DNA of 34,709 nt from the NCBI GenBank assembly GCA_937920275.1, contig CALGVD010000026.1:1-34709 (forward strand), in the 5' to 3' direction. Of the stretch, positions 1 through 7,771 are shown one piece after another; positions within the stretch are counted from its first letter, which is position 1; the number at the start of each line of letters is the position of its first letter. The notes under the pieces were generated by a model. The model searched no databases, was not told the origin of the DNA, and worked only from the letters and a program-made list of their open reading frames with translations. Source of the stretch: an uncultured Pseudomonadota bacterium. Lineage in GTDB: Bacteria; Pseudomonadota; Gammaproteobacteria; Steroidobacterales; Steroidobacteraceae. The position numbers were made by a program, and so were the translations under genes.

Positions 1-4
1 GGGG

Positions 5-967
5 TCACACGGGCCCCTTGGCGAGTTCGGCCTGCAGGGCAGCGACCAAAGACGCTGGGGTGTCCTTGGTCACGCGGGTCCGCTCGTAGGCGTGCGCCGT
101 GCGAACCTTGCGGTCGAACCATACGAGTTCGTGCTCGGGTTGATCCGGACGGGTCGCGGCCAGCCAGATCGCCGTGTCCGCACCGGAGCGCTCGTCACGC
201 AAGATGGGCCGCAGGATCTTGCGGAACCGCGGCAGCGAGCGCTGGACGCCCGCCGTGTCTGACCAGCCGGGGTGCATGACATAGAAATCGATGGCGCGCT
301 GACCGTAGCTGTCCCGCCAGTGCTGGTTGAGGACCATCTGCGCGCGTTTGTGGAACCCGTAGGCCACTGTGCCGTTGTAACGCGCCGGATCGGTGACATT
401 GAGCATCGCCGTCGACAGCGGTACGTTGTATCCACCGCCCGAAGTCACATTGACCACCACGGCACCGCGACCCAGCACCCCACCGGCGATCAGCGCCTCG
501 GTCAGTTGGTAGTGCGACAACAGATTCGAGGTGAACGAGGCCTCACGCCCCTCTGCAGTGACCACGAGATCGTCGTTCAGCACGCCGACATTGTTCATCA
601 GGGCATCGATGCGTCGGCCTTTTGCGATGAGCCGCTCGATCAGGCGCTGCGTGTCGGCGGTCGAGGTGAAATCGCAGCACTCCGTATCGAGACCTACGAG
701 TCCGGCAGCCTTCACATCGGATTCGAGCACCCGCAGCTTACCAGCGCTGCGGGCTGCAGCCGTGACCGTGGCACCGCCGCGCAGCGCCGCGAACACCATC
801 TCGCGGCCCAGACCGCCCGAACCGCCCGTCACCAGCCAATGCTGACCTGCGAAATCGAGGTTGACGCGGGGCCAGAAAAGCTTGCGCCACAGATACCCCA
901 CCTGGGTGAAGCTGAGCGTGAACCGACCGTAGAATGCGGCGATTTTCTTGAGTTGCTGGAAGTTCAT
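5..967 (-). CDS. SDR family oxidoreductase (DHRS12-like)
   Basis: A complete 320-residue protein with an NAD(P)-dependent short-chain dehydrogenase fold. It has a glycine-rich cofactor motif TGGSGGLG near residues 47-54, an NNVG motif after strand 4, and a Ser...Tyr-x3-Lys catalytic set (NVTSGGG, then YGFHK). About 40 residues precede the Rossmann core, and a YGRF...VGYLWRK segment there resembles DHRS12-type reductases; this extension makes it longer than a classical 250-residue SDR. It probably oxidises or reduces a hydroxyl/keto group on a lipid-like substrate, but the substrate cannot be read from the sequence. It is transcribed divergently from the HxlR-type regulator at 1006, only 38 bases away, so that regulator may control it. 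The ATG at 967 is the natural start. The fold is certain; the function is only generic. Confidence 0.88.
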   Translation of the reverse strand: MNFQQLKKIAAFYGRFTLSFTQVGYLWRKLFWPRVNLDFAGQHWLVTGGSGGLGREMVFAALRGGATVTAAARSAGKLRVLESDVKAAGLVGLDTECCDFTSTADTQRLIERLIAKGRRIDALMNNVGVLNDDLVVTAEGREASFTSNLLSHYQLTEALIAGGVLGRGAVVVNVTSGGGYNVPLSTAMLNVTDPARYNGTVAYGFHKRAQMVLNQHWRDSYGQRAIDFYVMHPGWSDTAGVQRSLPRFRKILRPILRDERSGADTAIWLAATRPDQPEHELVWFDRKVRTAHAYERTRVTKDTPASLVAALQAELAKGPV

Positions 968-1005
968 CGGTCGATGCCTCTGCGTTTGCTAGACTATTTC
1001 TGAAG
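968..1005. promoter_or_regulatory. Divergent promoter region between SDR and HxlR-type regulator
   Basis: These 38 bases are all that separates two divergent start codons, so both promoters must overlap each other or extend into the genes. A TAGACT box at 990-995 is a possible -10 for the rightward gene, but I see no convincing -35 and no clear palindrome. HxlR-family regulators often control a divergently transcribed neighbour; that is the main reason to treat this gap as regulatory. Confidence 0.4.
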
Positions 1006-2055
1006 ATGTTGCGAAAAAATCCGCCAAGGGATGTCGAGAGCATCCGCAAGATGCTGCGCCGTGGCGAAGGCGCGCGGGTGCTCGAGGTGATCGGCGACCG
1101 GTGGTCGTTCCTGATCCTGCGCGATGCTTTCCTGCGGGTCCGACGCTTCGAGGACCTGCGTCGTCGCACCGGCGCTGCACGCGGCACCTTGGCGGCACGG
1201 CTCGCCGATCTGGTCGCGCACGGTGTGCTGCAACGGCTGCCCTACGGTCCGGCGCCAGGCAAGCTGGATTATCGGCTCACCGAGAAAGGCCTCGGTTTCT
1301 ATCCGGTCGCGCTCTGCATGTGGAAGTGGGAGAACCGCTGGAGCGCAGGGTTCGACCTGCCGCCGCGCATGATCCACCGACGCTGCAGCCACGAACTCGA
1401 CCCGTTGCTCACCTGCGGACACTGCGACAAGGTCCTGCATCTGCGCGACATCCGCTTCAACACGGGCCCGGGCGCAGACCATGCGGCGCGTTCGGTACGG
1501 GCCACGCGTCGCCGTCAGACCGCAGGCCCGGGGGGCTATGAGAAAGGCGTCGATACCACCATGTTCCATGCCGTCGACACGGTCGCCGACCGATGGACCG
1601 CAGTGCTGCTCGCAGCGTTGTTCTTCGGGCTGAAGCGCTATGACGACATCAGCGCAGCGCTCGGCATCGCCACGAACATCCTCGCCGACCGGCTTCGGCG
1701 GCTGCTGTCGGCAGGCGTGATCGAACGACACATCTACCAGGAACGACCGGCTCGCCACGAATACCGGCTGACGGAGAAAGGCTTCGATCTGTTCCCGTTC
1801 ACGCTCGCGATGCATGAATGGGGTGCGCGCTGGATGCCGTCGCCCCACGGACCGGTGATCCGCTTGCAGCACAGTCCCTGCGACCACCCCTTGCGCAGCC
1901 GGCTCACCTGCAAAGCCTGTGGCCAAGTGGTCGATCCGCATGATGTGCTGATCGCGACGCCCCCGAAAGCGCGCCGGCCACGAGTGACGCATCCCCGGCC
2001 CCGCACTCAGCCGCGCGGGGGCAAGGGAAAGAAGCCGCTCGTGCGCCGCACATAG
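1006..2055 (+). CDS. Tandem-duplicated HxlR-family winged-helix regulator
   Basis: This 349-residue protein contains two HxlR-type winged-helix domains in one chain, about residues 22-118 (with DRWSFLILRDAF and YRLTEKG) and 190-280 (with DRWTAVLLAALF and YRLTEKG). HxlR proteins are normally 100-150 residues and act as dimers, so this one is probably a pseudo-dimer. Each winged helix is followed by the same spacing of possible metal ligands, H-x2-C-x9-C-x2-C: His124, Cys127, Cys137, Cys140 in the first copy and His289, Cys292, Cys302, Cys305 in the second. This suggests a small zinc or redox-sensing knuckle in each half. The C-terminus is very basic. The gene diverges from the SDR at 967, and its last 49 bases overlap the convergent DUF1295 gene. 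It is the only transcription factor in the catabolic region and the best candidate for its regulator. Confidence 0.88.
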   Translation: MLRKNPPRDVESIRKMLRRGEGARVLEVIGDRWSFLILRDAFLRVRRFEDLRRRTGAARGTLAARLADLVAHGVLQRLPYGPAPGKLDYRLTEKGLGFYPVALCMWKWENRWSAGFDLPPRMIHRRCSHELDPLLTCGHCDKVLHLRDIRFNTGPGADHAARSVRATRRRQTAGPGGYEKGVDTTMFHAVDTVADRWTAVLLAALFFGLKRYDDISAALGIATNILADRLRRLLSAGVIERHIYQERPARHEYRLTEKGFDLFPFTLAMHEWGARWMPSPHGPVIRLQHSPCDHPLRSRLTCKACGQVVDPHDVLIATPPKARRPRVTHPRPRTQPRGGKGKKPLVRRT

Positions 2056-2807
2056 TCCTGGTAATCCGGACGCTTCTTCAGCATCCGCCGCTCGAGCAGT
2101 TCTTTGCCCATCATGCCGAGGATGAGCCAAGCCATCAGGGCAGGGGCGACGAAGCCGATCCAGCCCCAAGGCACCTCGAGCGCGATCAGCGCGAAGCCTA
2201 GCCACACGCAGACCTCACCGAAGTAGTTCGGGTGGCGCGAATAGCGCCAAAGCCCGGTGTCGAGCACCTTCCCCGCGTTCGCGGCATCGGCCTTGAAACG
2301 CGTGAGCTGCAGGTCGGCGACGCCCTCGAAGACGACGCCGGACAGCACCAGGGCCGAGCCGAGCCAGGCGAGCGCGCCGAGCGCCACGGGCGTGGTCGAG
2401 ACCTGCGCGAAGACGAAGGGGACGGCGAGGATCACGACCGTGATGCCCTGGTAGATGTTGACGTGGATGAGACTGTGGAGCGCATAGCTCTTGCCCTGGG
2501 ACTCGACGTGCTGGCGCAGACGCGCATAGCGACGGTCTTCTTTGCCCCAGTTACGCCACAGCAGATAGCCACCGAGGCGCAGAGACCACAGCAGTGCCAG
2601 CACCATGACCAGCAGACTCCGGTCTTCAGCGCCGCCGCCGATCTGCCAGCCGATCACGGCAGCGATGCCGAGACAAGGCGAGAACCAGATGTCCACGATG
2701 CTGGAGTCCTTCATCGCGAGCCCGATGACCCAGACGACGATGAACGACAGCATGATGAAGGCCGCGACCAGGCCGCCCAGATATATCAAAGATTGGTGAT
2801 ACTCCAC
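2007..2807 (-). CDS. DUF1295 / steroid 5-alpha-reductase-like membrane protein
   Basis: A 266-residue, strongly hydrophobic protein with about six or seven predicted membrane spans. It ends in the family signature LWRYSRHPNYFGE followed by a conserved C-terminal part (about residues 190-266). DUF1295 proteins belong to the steroid 5-alpha-reductase/isoprenylcysteine methyltransferase superfamily; most bacterial members have no proven substrate. The start is GTG at 2807, supported by a strong GAGGGGGG ribosome-binding site five bases upstream. The 3' end overlaps the convergent regulator gene by 49 bases. Its place beside SDRs, CoA ligases and ketosteroid-isomerase-fold proteins is consistent with reduction of a polycyclic or isoprenoid substrate, but that is inference. 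Confidence 0.85.
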   Translation of the reverse strand: MEYHQSLIYLGGLVAAFIMLSFIVVWVIGLAMKDSSIVDIWFSPCLGIAAVIGWQIGGGAEDRSLLVMVLALLWSLRLGGYLLWRNWGKEDRRYARLRQHVESQGKSYALHSLIHVNIYQGITVVILAVPFVFAQVSTTPVALGALAWLGSALVLSGVVFEGVADLQLTRFKADAANAGKVLDTGLWRYSRHPNYFGEVCVWLGFALIALEVPWGWIGFVAPALMAWLILGMMGKELLERRMLKKRPDYQDYVRRTSGFFPLPPRG

Positions 2808-2876
2808 GATCCCCCCTCGCCCGTCGTGCGGGCTCTTGTGTCGATGTCCAAAAAATCTTCCGGCCGGCGCTGCAGG

Positions 2877-3377
2877 CTATACCGACAAGGCCCCGCTGCG
2901 CGGCGGGATCCATCGGCGCGCCTGCTGCTCGATGATCAGCTCATCGAGACGAGCGGCGAGCGGCGACGGGATCGCGACGGTACGACGGGTGTCGAGATGG
3001 GCGGTCGAGGAGATGACCTCTATCGCGCTCGCCAGCCGGTCACGCGTCTCATCGACGATGAACATCACCGACAGCACCCGCTTCGGCCCGCGCTCGACGA
3101 GACAGGCATGGCCGGTGACGACATGGCCGACATGCAGCTCATCGAGGAACCAGACATGGTGCTCCAGATCGAACATGCCGATCCTGCTTTCGTGGACCTG
3201 CGCCGGCGAGATCCCCATGAGTTCCATGAAAGGGTAGCCGGCCATGTCGTACAGCTCGGTGTAGTGCTGCACGTTCACATGGCCGTTCAAGTCCTCCCAG
3301 TGCGGTGGCACGGTGTGGCGCACGAGCACCGGCAGCTCCCGGACCTGCGCCACGGATGGCATCTCGACTCGCGCCAA
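2877..3377 (-). CDS. Hotdog-fold acyl-CoA thioesterase
   Basis: This protein of about 166 residues resembles 4-hydroxybenzoyl-CoA thioesterase-type hotdog enzymes. The segment HWEDLNGHVNVQHYTELYD carries the Asn-Gly-His-x-Asn pattern at the start of the hotdog helix, and the rest has the expected alternating strands. It would hydrolyse an acyl-CoA, releasing CoA and free acid. I chose TTG at 3377 because a strong AGGAGGGGG site lies about seven bases upstream; ATG at 3362 is an alternative (161 residues), while ATG at 3419 lies upstream of that site. The gene lies immediately upstream of DUF1295 on the same strand (69-base gap) and diverges from the NTF2-like/ligase pair at 3492. Its promoter region contains the 32-bp element shared with the TonB-receptor gene. 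Confidence 0.82.
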   Translation of the reverse strand: MARVEMPSVAQVRELPVLVRHTVPPHWEDLNGHVNVQHYTELYDMAGYPFMELMGISPAQVHESRIGMFDLEHHVWFLDELHVGHVVTGHACLVERGPKRVLSVMFIVDETRDRLASAIEVISSTAHLDTRRTVAIPSPLAARLDELIIEQQARRWIPPRSGALSV

Positions 3378-3410
3378 TGGACCCCCTCCTTCCGCAGCCC
3401 TGAAGTGTGC

Positions 3411-3442
3411 AGCCCTCAAGTGACTTGCACAACAGAACCTGC
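3411..3442. promoter_or_regulatory. 32-bp element shared with 10335-10366 (candidate operator)
   Basis: This stretch, between the divergent thioesterase and NTF2-like genes, matches 10335-10366 at 25 of 32 positions without gaps. It includes a perfect inverted repeat CAAGTGACTTG (3417-3427) and the overlapping CTTGCACAAC (3424-3433). An inverted copy of the latter, GTTGCGCAAG, lies at 3469-3478. Spacing and location fit an operator for a regulator serving both promoters. No protein can be assigned from sequence; the tandem HxlR protein at 1006 is the nearest candidate. Confidence 0.5.
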
Positions 3443-3491
3443 TGACCTATCCTGACTTCTTGTGCGCGGTTGCGCAAGGGATGAATACGAC

Positions 3492-3869
3492 ATGAGCCGA
3501 CCCGACCACGCTGCCACCGTCCGCGACTATTACGCCGCATGGGTAAAAGATGACCTGCCGCGGGTGCTCGCCCTCTGCACCGAAGATGTGGTGGCCGGCA
3601 TCATGCCGGGGCGTGAGCTGCGCGGCAAAGCGGAAGTGGCGCGCTTCCTCGGGAAGTTCGGCGTCGGCATGGCGGACAAGCGCTACGACATGCAAGACCT
3701 CGTCGTGCAAGGCGATGTCGTCATGCTCGAGGGCGTCGAGAACTACATCAAGGACGGCAAGGCCGTCAGTCTGCCGTTCATGACCGTGTTCCGGTTCCGT
3801 GACGGTCAGATCGCCTCCTGGCGCGATTACTTCGACATGGGTTCGCTGCTCAAGCAGCTCGACGCCTGA
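3492..3869 (+). CDS. NTF2-like / SnoaL-fold protein (limonene-epoxide-hydrolase-like)
   Basis: A 125-residue single-domain protein of the cone-shaped NTF2 fold, the fold of ketosteroid isomerase, SnoaL cyclases and limonene-1,2-epoxide hydrolase. It opens with the typical helix VRDYYAAWVKDDLPRVLALC and closes with RFRDGQIASWRDYFD. The last block is nearly the same as in the NTF2-like protein at 14567-15079 (RFRDGLITEWRDYFD), so the two are probably paralogues. The ATG at 3492 has AAGGG about 12 bases upstream. Its stop overlaps the start of the acyl-CoA ligase by one base (TGATG), so the two are translationally coupled. It may isomerise, hydrate or hydrolyse the substrate or CoA ester of that ligase; the exact reaction is unknown. 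Confidence 0.83.
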   Translation: MSRPDHAATVRDYYAAWVKDDLPRVLALCTEDVVAGIMPGRELRGKAEVARFLGKFGVGMADKRYDMQDLVVQGDVVMLEGVENYIKDGKAVSLPFMTVFRFRDGQIASWRDYFDMGSLLKQLDA

Positions 3870-5491
3870 TGGCGGGCGAGGCGCTGCAGTCCGGCGATCT
3901 CTTGCCGGGCGCCGTCCAGCATCGCCCCGCGTGGTTCGATCCCGCACCGCCCGCCCGCGAAGATTGCGTGCTGCGCGACCTCCTCGACAGCCGTGCGCAG
4001 CGTTGCCCGGATTGCATCTGCGCGAGGTTCGAGGACGGCTCGACGCTCACCTACGCCGAGTGCCGCGCACAGACCCGCGCCGTGGCCGCGGCGCTGCACA
4101 CCCAAGGCGTCCGTAAAGGCGATCGGGTGTTCGTCTGGCTGCCGAGCGGCAAGGCGATGGTGCTGTCCTGGTTCGCGATCAACTACCTCGGCGCGGTCTA
4201 CGTCCCCCTCAACACCGCCTACAAGGGTGCGGTGCTCCAGCATGTGGTGAACGCAGCGGCGGGCGCGGTGATGATCGCGCATCCGAGCCTTGCGGACCGT
4301 CTGCAGGGTCTCGACCTCCCGCATCTGCACACAGTGACCACCGACTTCTCACAACTCGTACGCGGCGATGGCGATGCCCTCGGCGACCTCGAGCCGGTCG
4401 ATCACTTCGACATCCAGAGCATCATCTATACCTCGGGCACCACCGGCCCCTCGAAAGGCGTGCTCTCGCCCTACCTGCAGGGCTATACGACCGCAGTGGT
4501 CAACTACGGCTACATGGGCGAGGGCGAGGGTATCTTGGTCAATCTGCCGATGTTCCACGTCGGCGGTACCAGCTCGATCACCTGTGCCTTGGTGCGCTCG
4601 GGCAGCTTCTACCTGGTCGACGGCTTCAGCACCACGCGTTTCTGGGAACAGGTGCGCGAAGGTGGCTGCACGACCACCTCGGGGCTCATCGGGGTGATGG
4701 CGGCCTTCCTCGCCAAGGCGCCGCCGCGACCTGACGATCGCGACAGCCCGATCAAGTACATCACCATGTTCCCGGTGAACGATGACACCATCGCCTTCGC
4801 TCGCCGCTTCGGGTTCGAGTACCTCACCGGCTTCAACATGACCGAAGTGTCGACGCCCCTGATGACCGACATGAACGCGCCCCCGGACGGCAGCTGCGGC
4901 TGGCCGCGCACCGGCATGCAGTGCCGGCTCGTCGACGGAAACGACCTCGCAGTGCCGCAGGGCAGCATCGGCGAACTGATCGTCCGCAGCGATACGCCCT
5001 GGAGCATGAACGCCGGCTACGATGGCTTACCCGAGGCGACGGCGCGCGCGTGGCGCAACGGTTGGTTCCACACCGGCGACCTCTTCCGTCAGGATGTCGA
5101 GGGCAAGTACTACTTCGTCGATCGCTTGAAGGACACGATCCGTCGTCGCGGCGAGAACATCTCGTCCTTCGAGGTCGAGAACGCGATCCGCCAACATCCC
5201 GATGTGGACGAGGTCGTCGTGGTCGGCGTACAGAACGAGATCGCAGAGCAAGATGTGTTGGCGGTGATCAAACCCAAGCCGGGTCACGCGCTCGACCCCG
5301 CCGGCCTCATCGCCTTTTTGGAGTCACAGCTCGCCTATTTCATGATCCCGCGCTATGTGCGGCAGGTCGACGCCATCCCGAAGACCGAGACCAACAAGGC
5401 GCGCAAAGTGGTGTTCCGGGACGAGGGGATCACCGCGGACACCTGGGATCGCGAACGCGCTGGCATCCACCTTCGGCGCGAGCGGCTCTAG
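3869..5491 (+). CDS. AMP-binding acyl-CoA ligase (CaiC-like)
   Basis: A 540-residue member of the adenylate-forming superfamily with all core motifs: YTSGTTGPSKGV (P-loop-like, residues 187-198), the GFNMTEVSTP block, GWFHTGD, the hinge RLKDTIRRRGENIS, and a C-terminal PKTETNKARK with the likely catalytic lysine. It activates a carboxylic acid with ATP and transfers it to CoA. The closest impression is the crotonobetaine/carnitine-CoA-ligase and long-chain acyl-CoA-ligase subgroup, but the substrate is not deducible. It is coupled to the NTF2-like gene upstream (overlap TGATG). Its TAG stop shares the tetranucleotide CTAG with the stop of the convergent molybdopterin oxidoreductase gene. Confidence 0.92.
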   Translation: MAGEALQSGDLLPGAVQHRPAWFDPAPPAREDCVLRDLLDSRAQRCPDCICARFEDGSTLTYAECRAQTRAVAAALHTQGVRKGDRVFVWLPSGKAMVLSWFAINYLGAVYVPLNTAYKGAVLQHVVNAAAGAVMIAHPSLADRLQGLDLPHLHTVTTDFSQLVRGDGDALGDLEPVDHFDIQSIIYTSGTTGPSKGVLSPYLQGYTTAVVNYGYMGEGEGILVNLPMFHVGGTSSITCALVRSGSFYLVDGFSTTRFWEQVREGGCTTTSGLIGVMAAFLAKAPPRPDDRDSPIKYITMFPVNDDTIAFARRFGFEYLTGFNMTEVSTPLMTDMNAPPDGSCGWPRTGMQCRLVDGNDLAVPQGSIGELIVRSDTPWSMNAGYDGLPEATARAWRNGWFHTGDLFRQDVEGKYYFVDRLKDTIRRRGENISSFEVENAIRQHPDVDEVVVVGVQNEIAEQDVLAVIKPKPGHALDPAGLIAFLESQLAYFMIPRYVRQVDAIPKTETNKARKVVFRDEGITADTWDRERAGIHLRRERL

Positions 5492-7659
5492 GCCGTGGTC
5501 CGCGTCGGCGCTGCGATCGCCGGCCGCACCATCACGGGCACCGCACTCATGCGCGGCAGACCGCTCAGCGCTTCGTAGTCGGTCGCATCATCGATCAAGG
5601 CTGCGGTGCAGGCGTCCGCGAAGCCGTGCGCGATCGACACCACCCCCTCTCTCACATCGGCTGCGAGGTGTACGACCGCACGGATGCGACCGACCGACGA
5701 TGCGATCTCGACCGTCGCGCCATCGACGACCCCGATACGCGCGGCATCGACCGGGTTGAGGTGCGCGGGGTTGTGAGGTAAGCGTCTGCGCAAAGCAGGC
5801 AGATCGTGCGCCACCGAGTTGTAGAGCGCATGTTCGCGCCGTGACACCATCAGCAAGCGCAGGCCGCCGCCCTCATCGCCCATCAGCGGCGCCATCGTCG
5901 TCGTCGCAGCCGTCGCCACCGCCGCAGACCTCTGCGCGGCGATCGCCTCCAGCTCGGCGATCATCACGGGCGCCGCAAGCTGCAGGCGGTGTGGCCACTC
6001 GGCGTCGCGCGGTTCGGCGGACGGCTTGGGGTCCGGGAACACCGCACCATGCGGATGACGCTTGATCTCCTCGAGCGGGACACGGCTGCGTGCGACGAAC
6101 TGCGACAGCAGTCCGTCGGTGGTGGGCGGCGTCGACATGTCGAAGGGCTGCCCGCGGAACCCGAGCGGATAGCCCATGCGCCGACCGAGTTCATAGAAGA
6201 TCCGCCAGTCCTCGAGCACATCGCTGCCCGCCGGCGGCTCGACCAGCTGCGGCTGATACTGGGCGTAAGGCTCCGGATAGCCGAGCGACAGCCCATAGAC
6301 GGTGATGCCCTCGTTCCCGAAGGTGATCGCAGGCGACTCGAAGCCGAATCGGGGCCCGATGACGTAATGCGCATGCCGCGCGGTCGCGGACAGCACAGGA
6401 TCGACCACCACCAGCAGTTCCAAAGATTCCAGAGCCCGACGGGTCTTGGCTTGGTTCGGCCAGGACAGCAGCGGATTGCCGCCGATCACGAACAGCGCCC
6501 TCACCTGCCCCTCGCCCGGCGTCAGGATCTCATCCGCAAGTGCCGCCGTCGGCAGACCGGCGGCGGTGTCCGTCAACCCACGGATCCGCAGCGCCTCACC
6601 GAAGCCGGTGGCGACACGCGGCTTCTCCGCGCGCGCCACGCCAGAGAACTGCCGGAAGAGTACGCCCCGGTTGGGCATGCGTTCGCCGGCTTTGATCCAG
6701 CGGCCGCAGACCGTGTTCAGCGCGAGCACGAGGTAGTCCATCAGCACGCCATGCGGCGCCATACTGGGTCCGGTGCCGCTCGTGACATTGCCACGCTGCG
6801 CGCGTGCGAACATCCTCGCCGCTTCGATGATCGTTGCGGCCTCGACACCCGCCCCCGCGGCGACACCCTGCGCCGTGAACGGTGCCACGGCTGCGGCGAG
6901 CGCACCAAACCCTTCGGTCTCGGCCTCGATGAACGCGCGGTCGCAGAGCCCCTCGGTGATGATGACGTTGAGCATCGCGGCCAGCAACGGCACATCCTGG
7001 CCCGGTAGGCACTGCAGGTGCAGGTCCGCTTTGCGTGCGGACTCGGTACGGCGCGGGTCTATGACGATGAGCTTCAGGCCGCGCTGTCGTGCCTCGTGCA
7101 GACGCTTCGCCGGGTTGAAGGACGGGATCCCGCCCCACATCGAGACCAGCGGGTTCGCGCCGACCAGCATGCAGACATCTGCATCGGCGAAATCCTGCGG
7201 GCCAGCGCCCCACTTGCCGTGCAGCGCCATCGAGATCGGCTTGCCCGGTTGGTCGATGGTGGCGTTGGAGAAACGCATCGGCGAGCCGATGGCGTCCATG
7301 AACGACTCGCGCAGCATCACCCCCGCCGGGCAGAAGTGGCTGAAAGTGCCGCCGTACATCGCGACCGATCGCGATCCATGACGGTCGAGGATCTCGCGGG
7401 TGCGCACGGCGATCTCATCGAGTACCGCCGCGCTCGGGGCGCTCTCGAAGCCACCGCCGTTCCGGCGCCGCAGCGGCACGCGCAGACGCGAAGGAGAATC
7501 GTGGAACGCGTGGTAGTTACGACCTTTGACGCAGCTATAGCCTGCGTACATGGGGTTGTCGATGTCGCCGATGAGGCGTGTGACGCGCCCGTCCTCGAGG
7601 GTCGCCACCAGCCCGCAGGTGGCGTGGCAGAAACGGCAGATGGCGGTGGCTTCGGCCAT
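5488..7659 (-). CDS. Single-subunit molybdopterin oxidoreductase (DMSO reductase superfamily)
   Basis: A 723-residue protein of the molybdopterin (bis-MGD) oxidoreductase superfamily. The N-terminus has a [4Fe-4S] motif with Cys8, Cys11, Cys15 and Cys43 (C-x2-C-x3-C-x27-C). The central molybdopterin-binding domain and the C-terminal dinucleotide-binding domain (about residues 610-710, NPVDAARIGVVDGATV) follow. At the usual metal-ligand position the sequence reads FSNATIDQPGK, with no Cys or selenocysteine; Asp136 is a candidate ligand. There is no Tat signal and no neighbouring iron-sulfur or membrane subunit, so it is probably a soluble cytoplasmic enzyme with an unknown electron partner. 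The ATG at 7659 is chosen because GAGGT lies about six bases upstream and the protein then begins just before the cluster. It may hydroxylate or dehydrogenate the cluster's substrate; this is inference. Confidence 0.9.
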   Translation of the reverse strand: MAEATAICRFCHATCGLVATLEDGRVTRLIGDIDNPMYAGYSCVKGRNYHAFHDSPSRLRVPLRRRNGGGFESAPSAAVLDEIAVRTREILDRHGSRSVAMYGGTFSHFCPAGVMLRESFMDAIGSPMRFSNATIDQPGKPISMALHGKWGAGPQDFADADVCMLVGANPLVSMWGGIPSFNPAKRLHEARQRGLKLIVIDPRRTESARKADLHLQCLPGQDVPLLAAMLNVIITEGLCDRAFIEAETEGFGALAAAVAPFTAQGVAAGAGVEAATIIEAARMFARAQRGNVTSGTGPSMAPHGVLMDYLVLALNTVCGRWIKAGERMPNRGVLFRQFSGVARAEKPRVATGFGEALRIRGLTDTAAGLPTAALADEILTPGEGQVRALFVIGGNPLLSWPNQAKTRRALESLELLVVVDPVLSATARHAHYVIGPRFGFESPAITFGNEGITVYGLSLGYPEPYAQYQPQLVEPPAGSDVLEDWRIFYELGRRMGYPLGFRGQPFDMSTPPTTDGLLSQFVARSRVPLEEIKRHPHGAVFPDPKPSAEPRDAEWPHRLQLAAPVMIAELEAIAAQRSAAVATAATTTMAPLMGDEGGGLRLLMVSRREHALYNSVAHDLPALRRRLPHNPAHLNPVDAARIGVVDGATVEIASSVGRIRAVVHLAADVREGVVSIAHGFADACTAALIDDATDYEALSGLPRMSAVPVMVRPAIAAPTRTTA

Positions 7660-7719
7660 GACGACCTCGCGGCGGTCCGGCCCCGGTGCGCCGCGGGCCG
7701 ATGCAGGGAGCGACACAAA

Positions 7720-7756
7720 GAAAAAAGGCGGGGCGCTCCGTGAGGAACGCCCCGCC
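7720..7756 (-). terminator. Rho-independent terminator of the TonB-receptor gene
   Basis: On the minus strand a perfect 9-bp stem (GGCGGGGCG / CGCCCCGCC, 7748-7756 with 7727-7735) is closed by a 12-base loop in which three more pairs can form. It is followed by TTTTTTCTTT (7717-7726). It lies 15 bases after the receptor's stop codon, so it ends that transcript and separates it from the molybdopterin oxidoreductase gene downstream, which then needs its own promoter within 7660-7720. Confidence 0.9.
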
Positions 7757-7771
7757 CTGTCCGTCAGGTCA

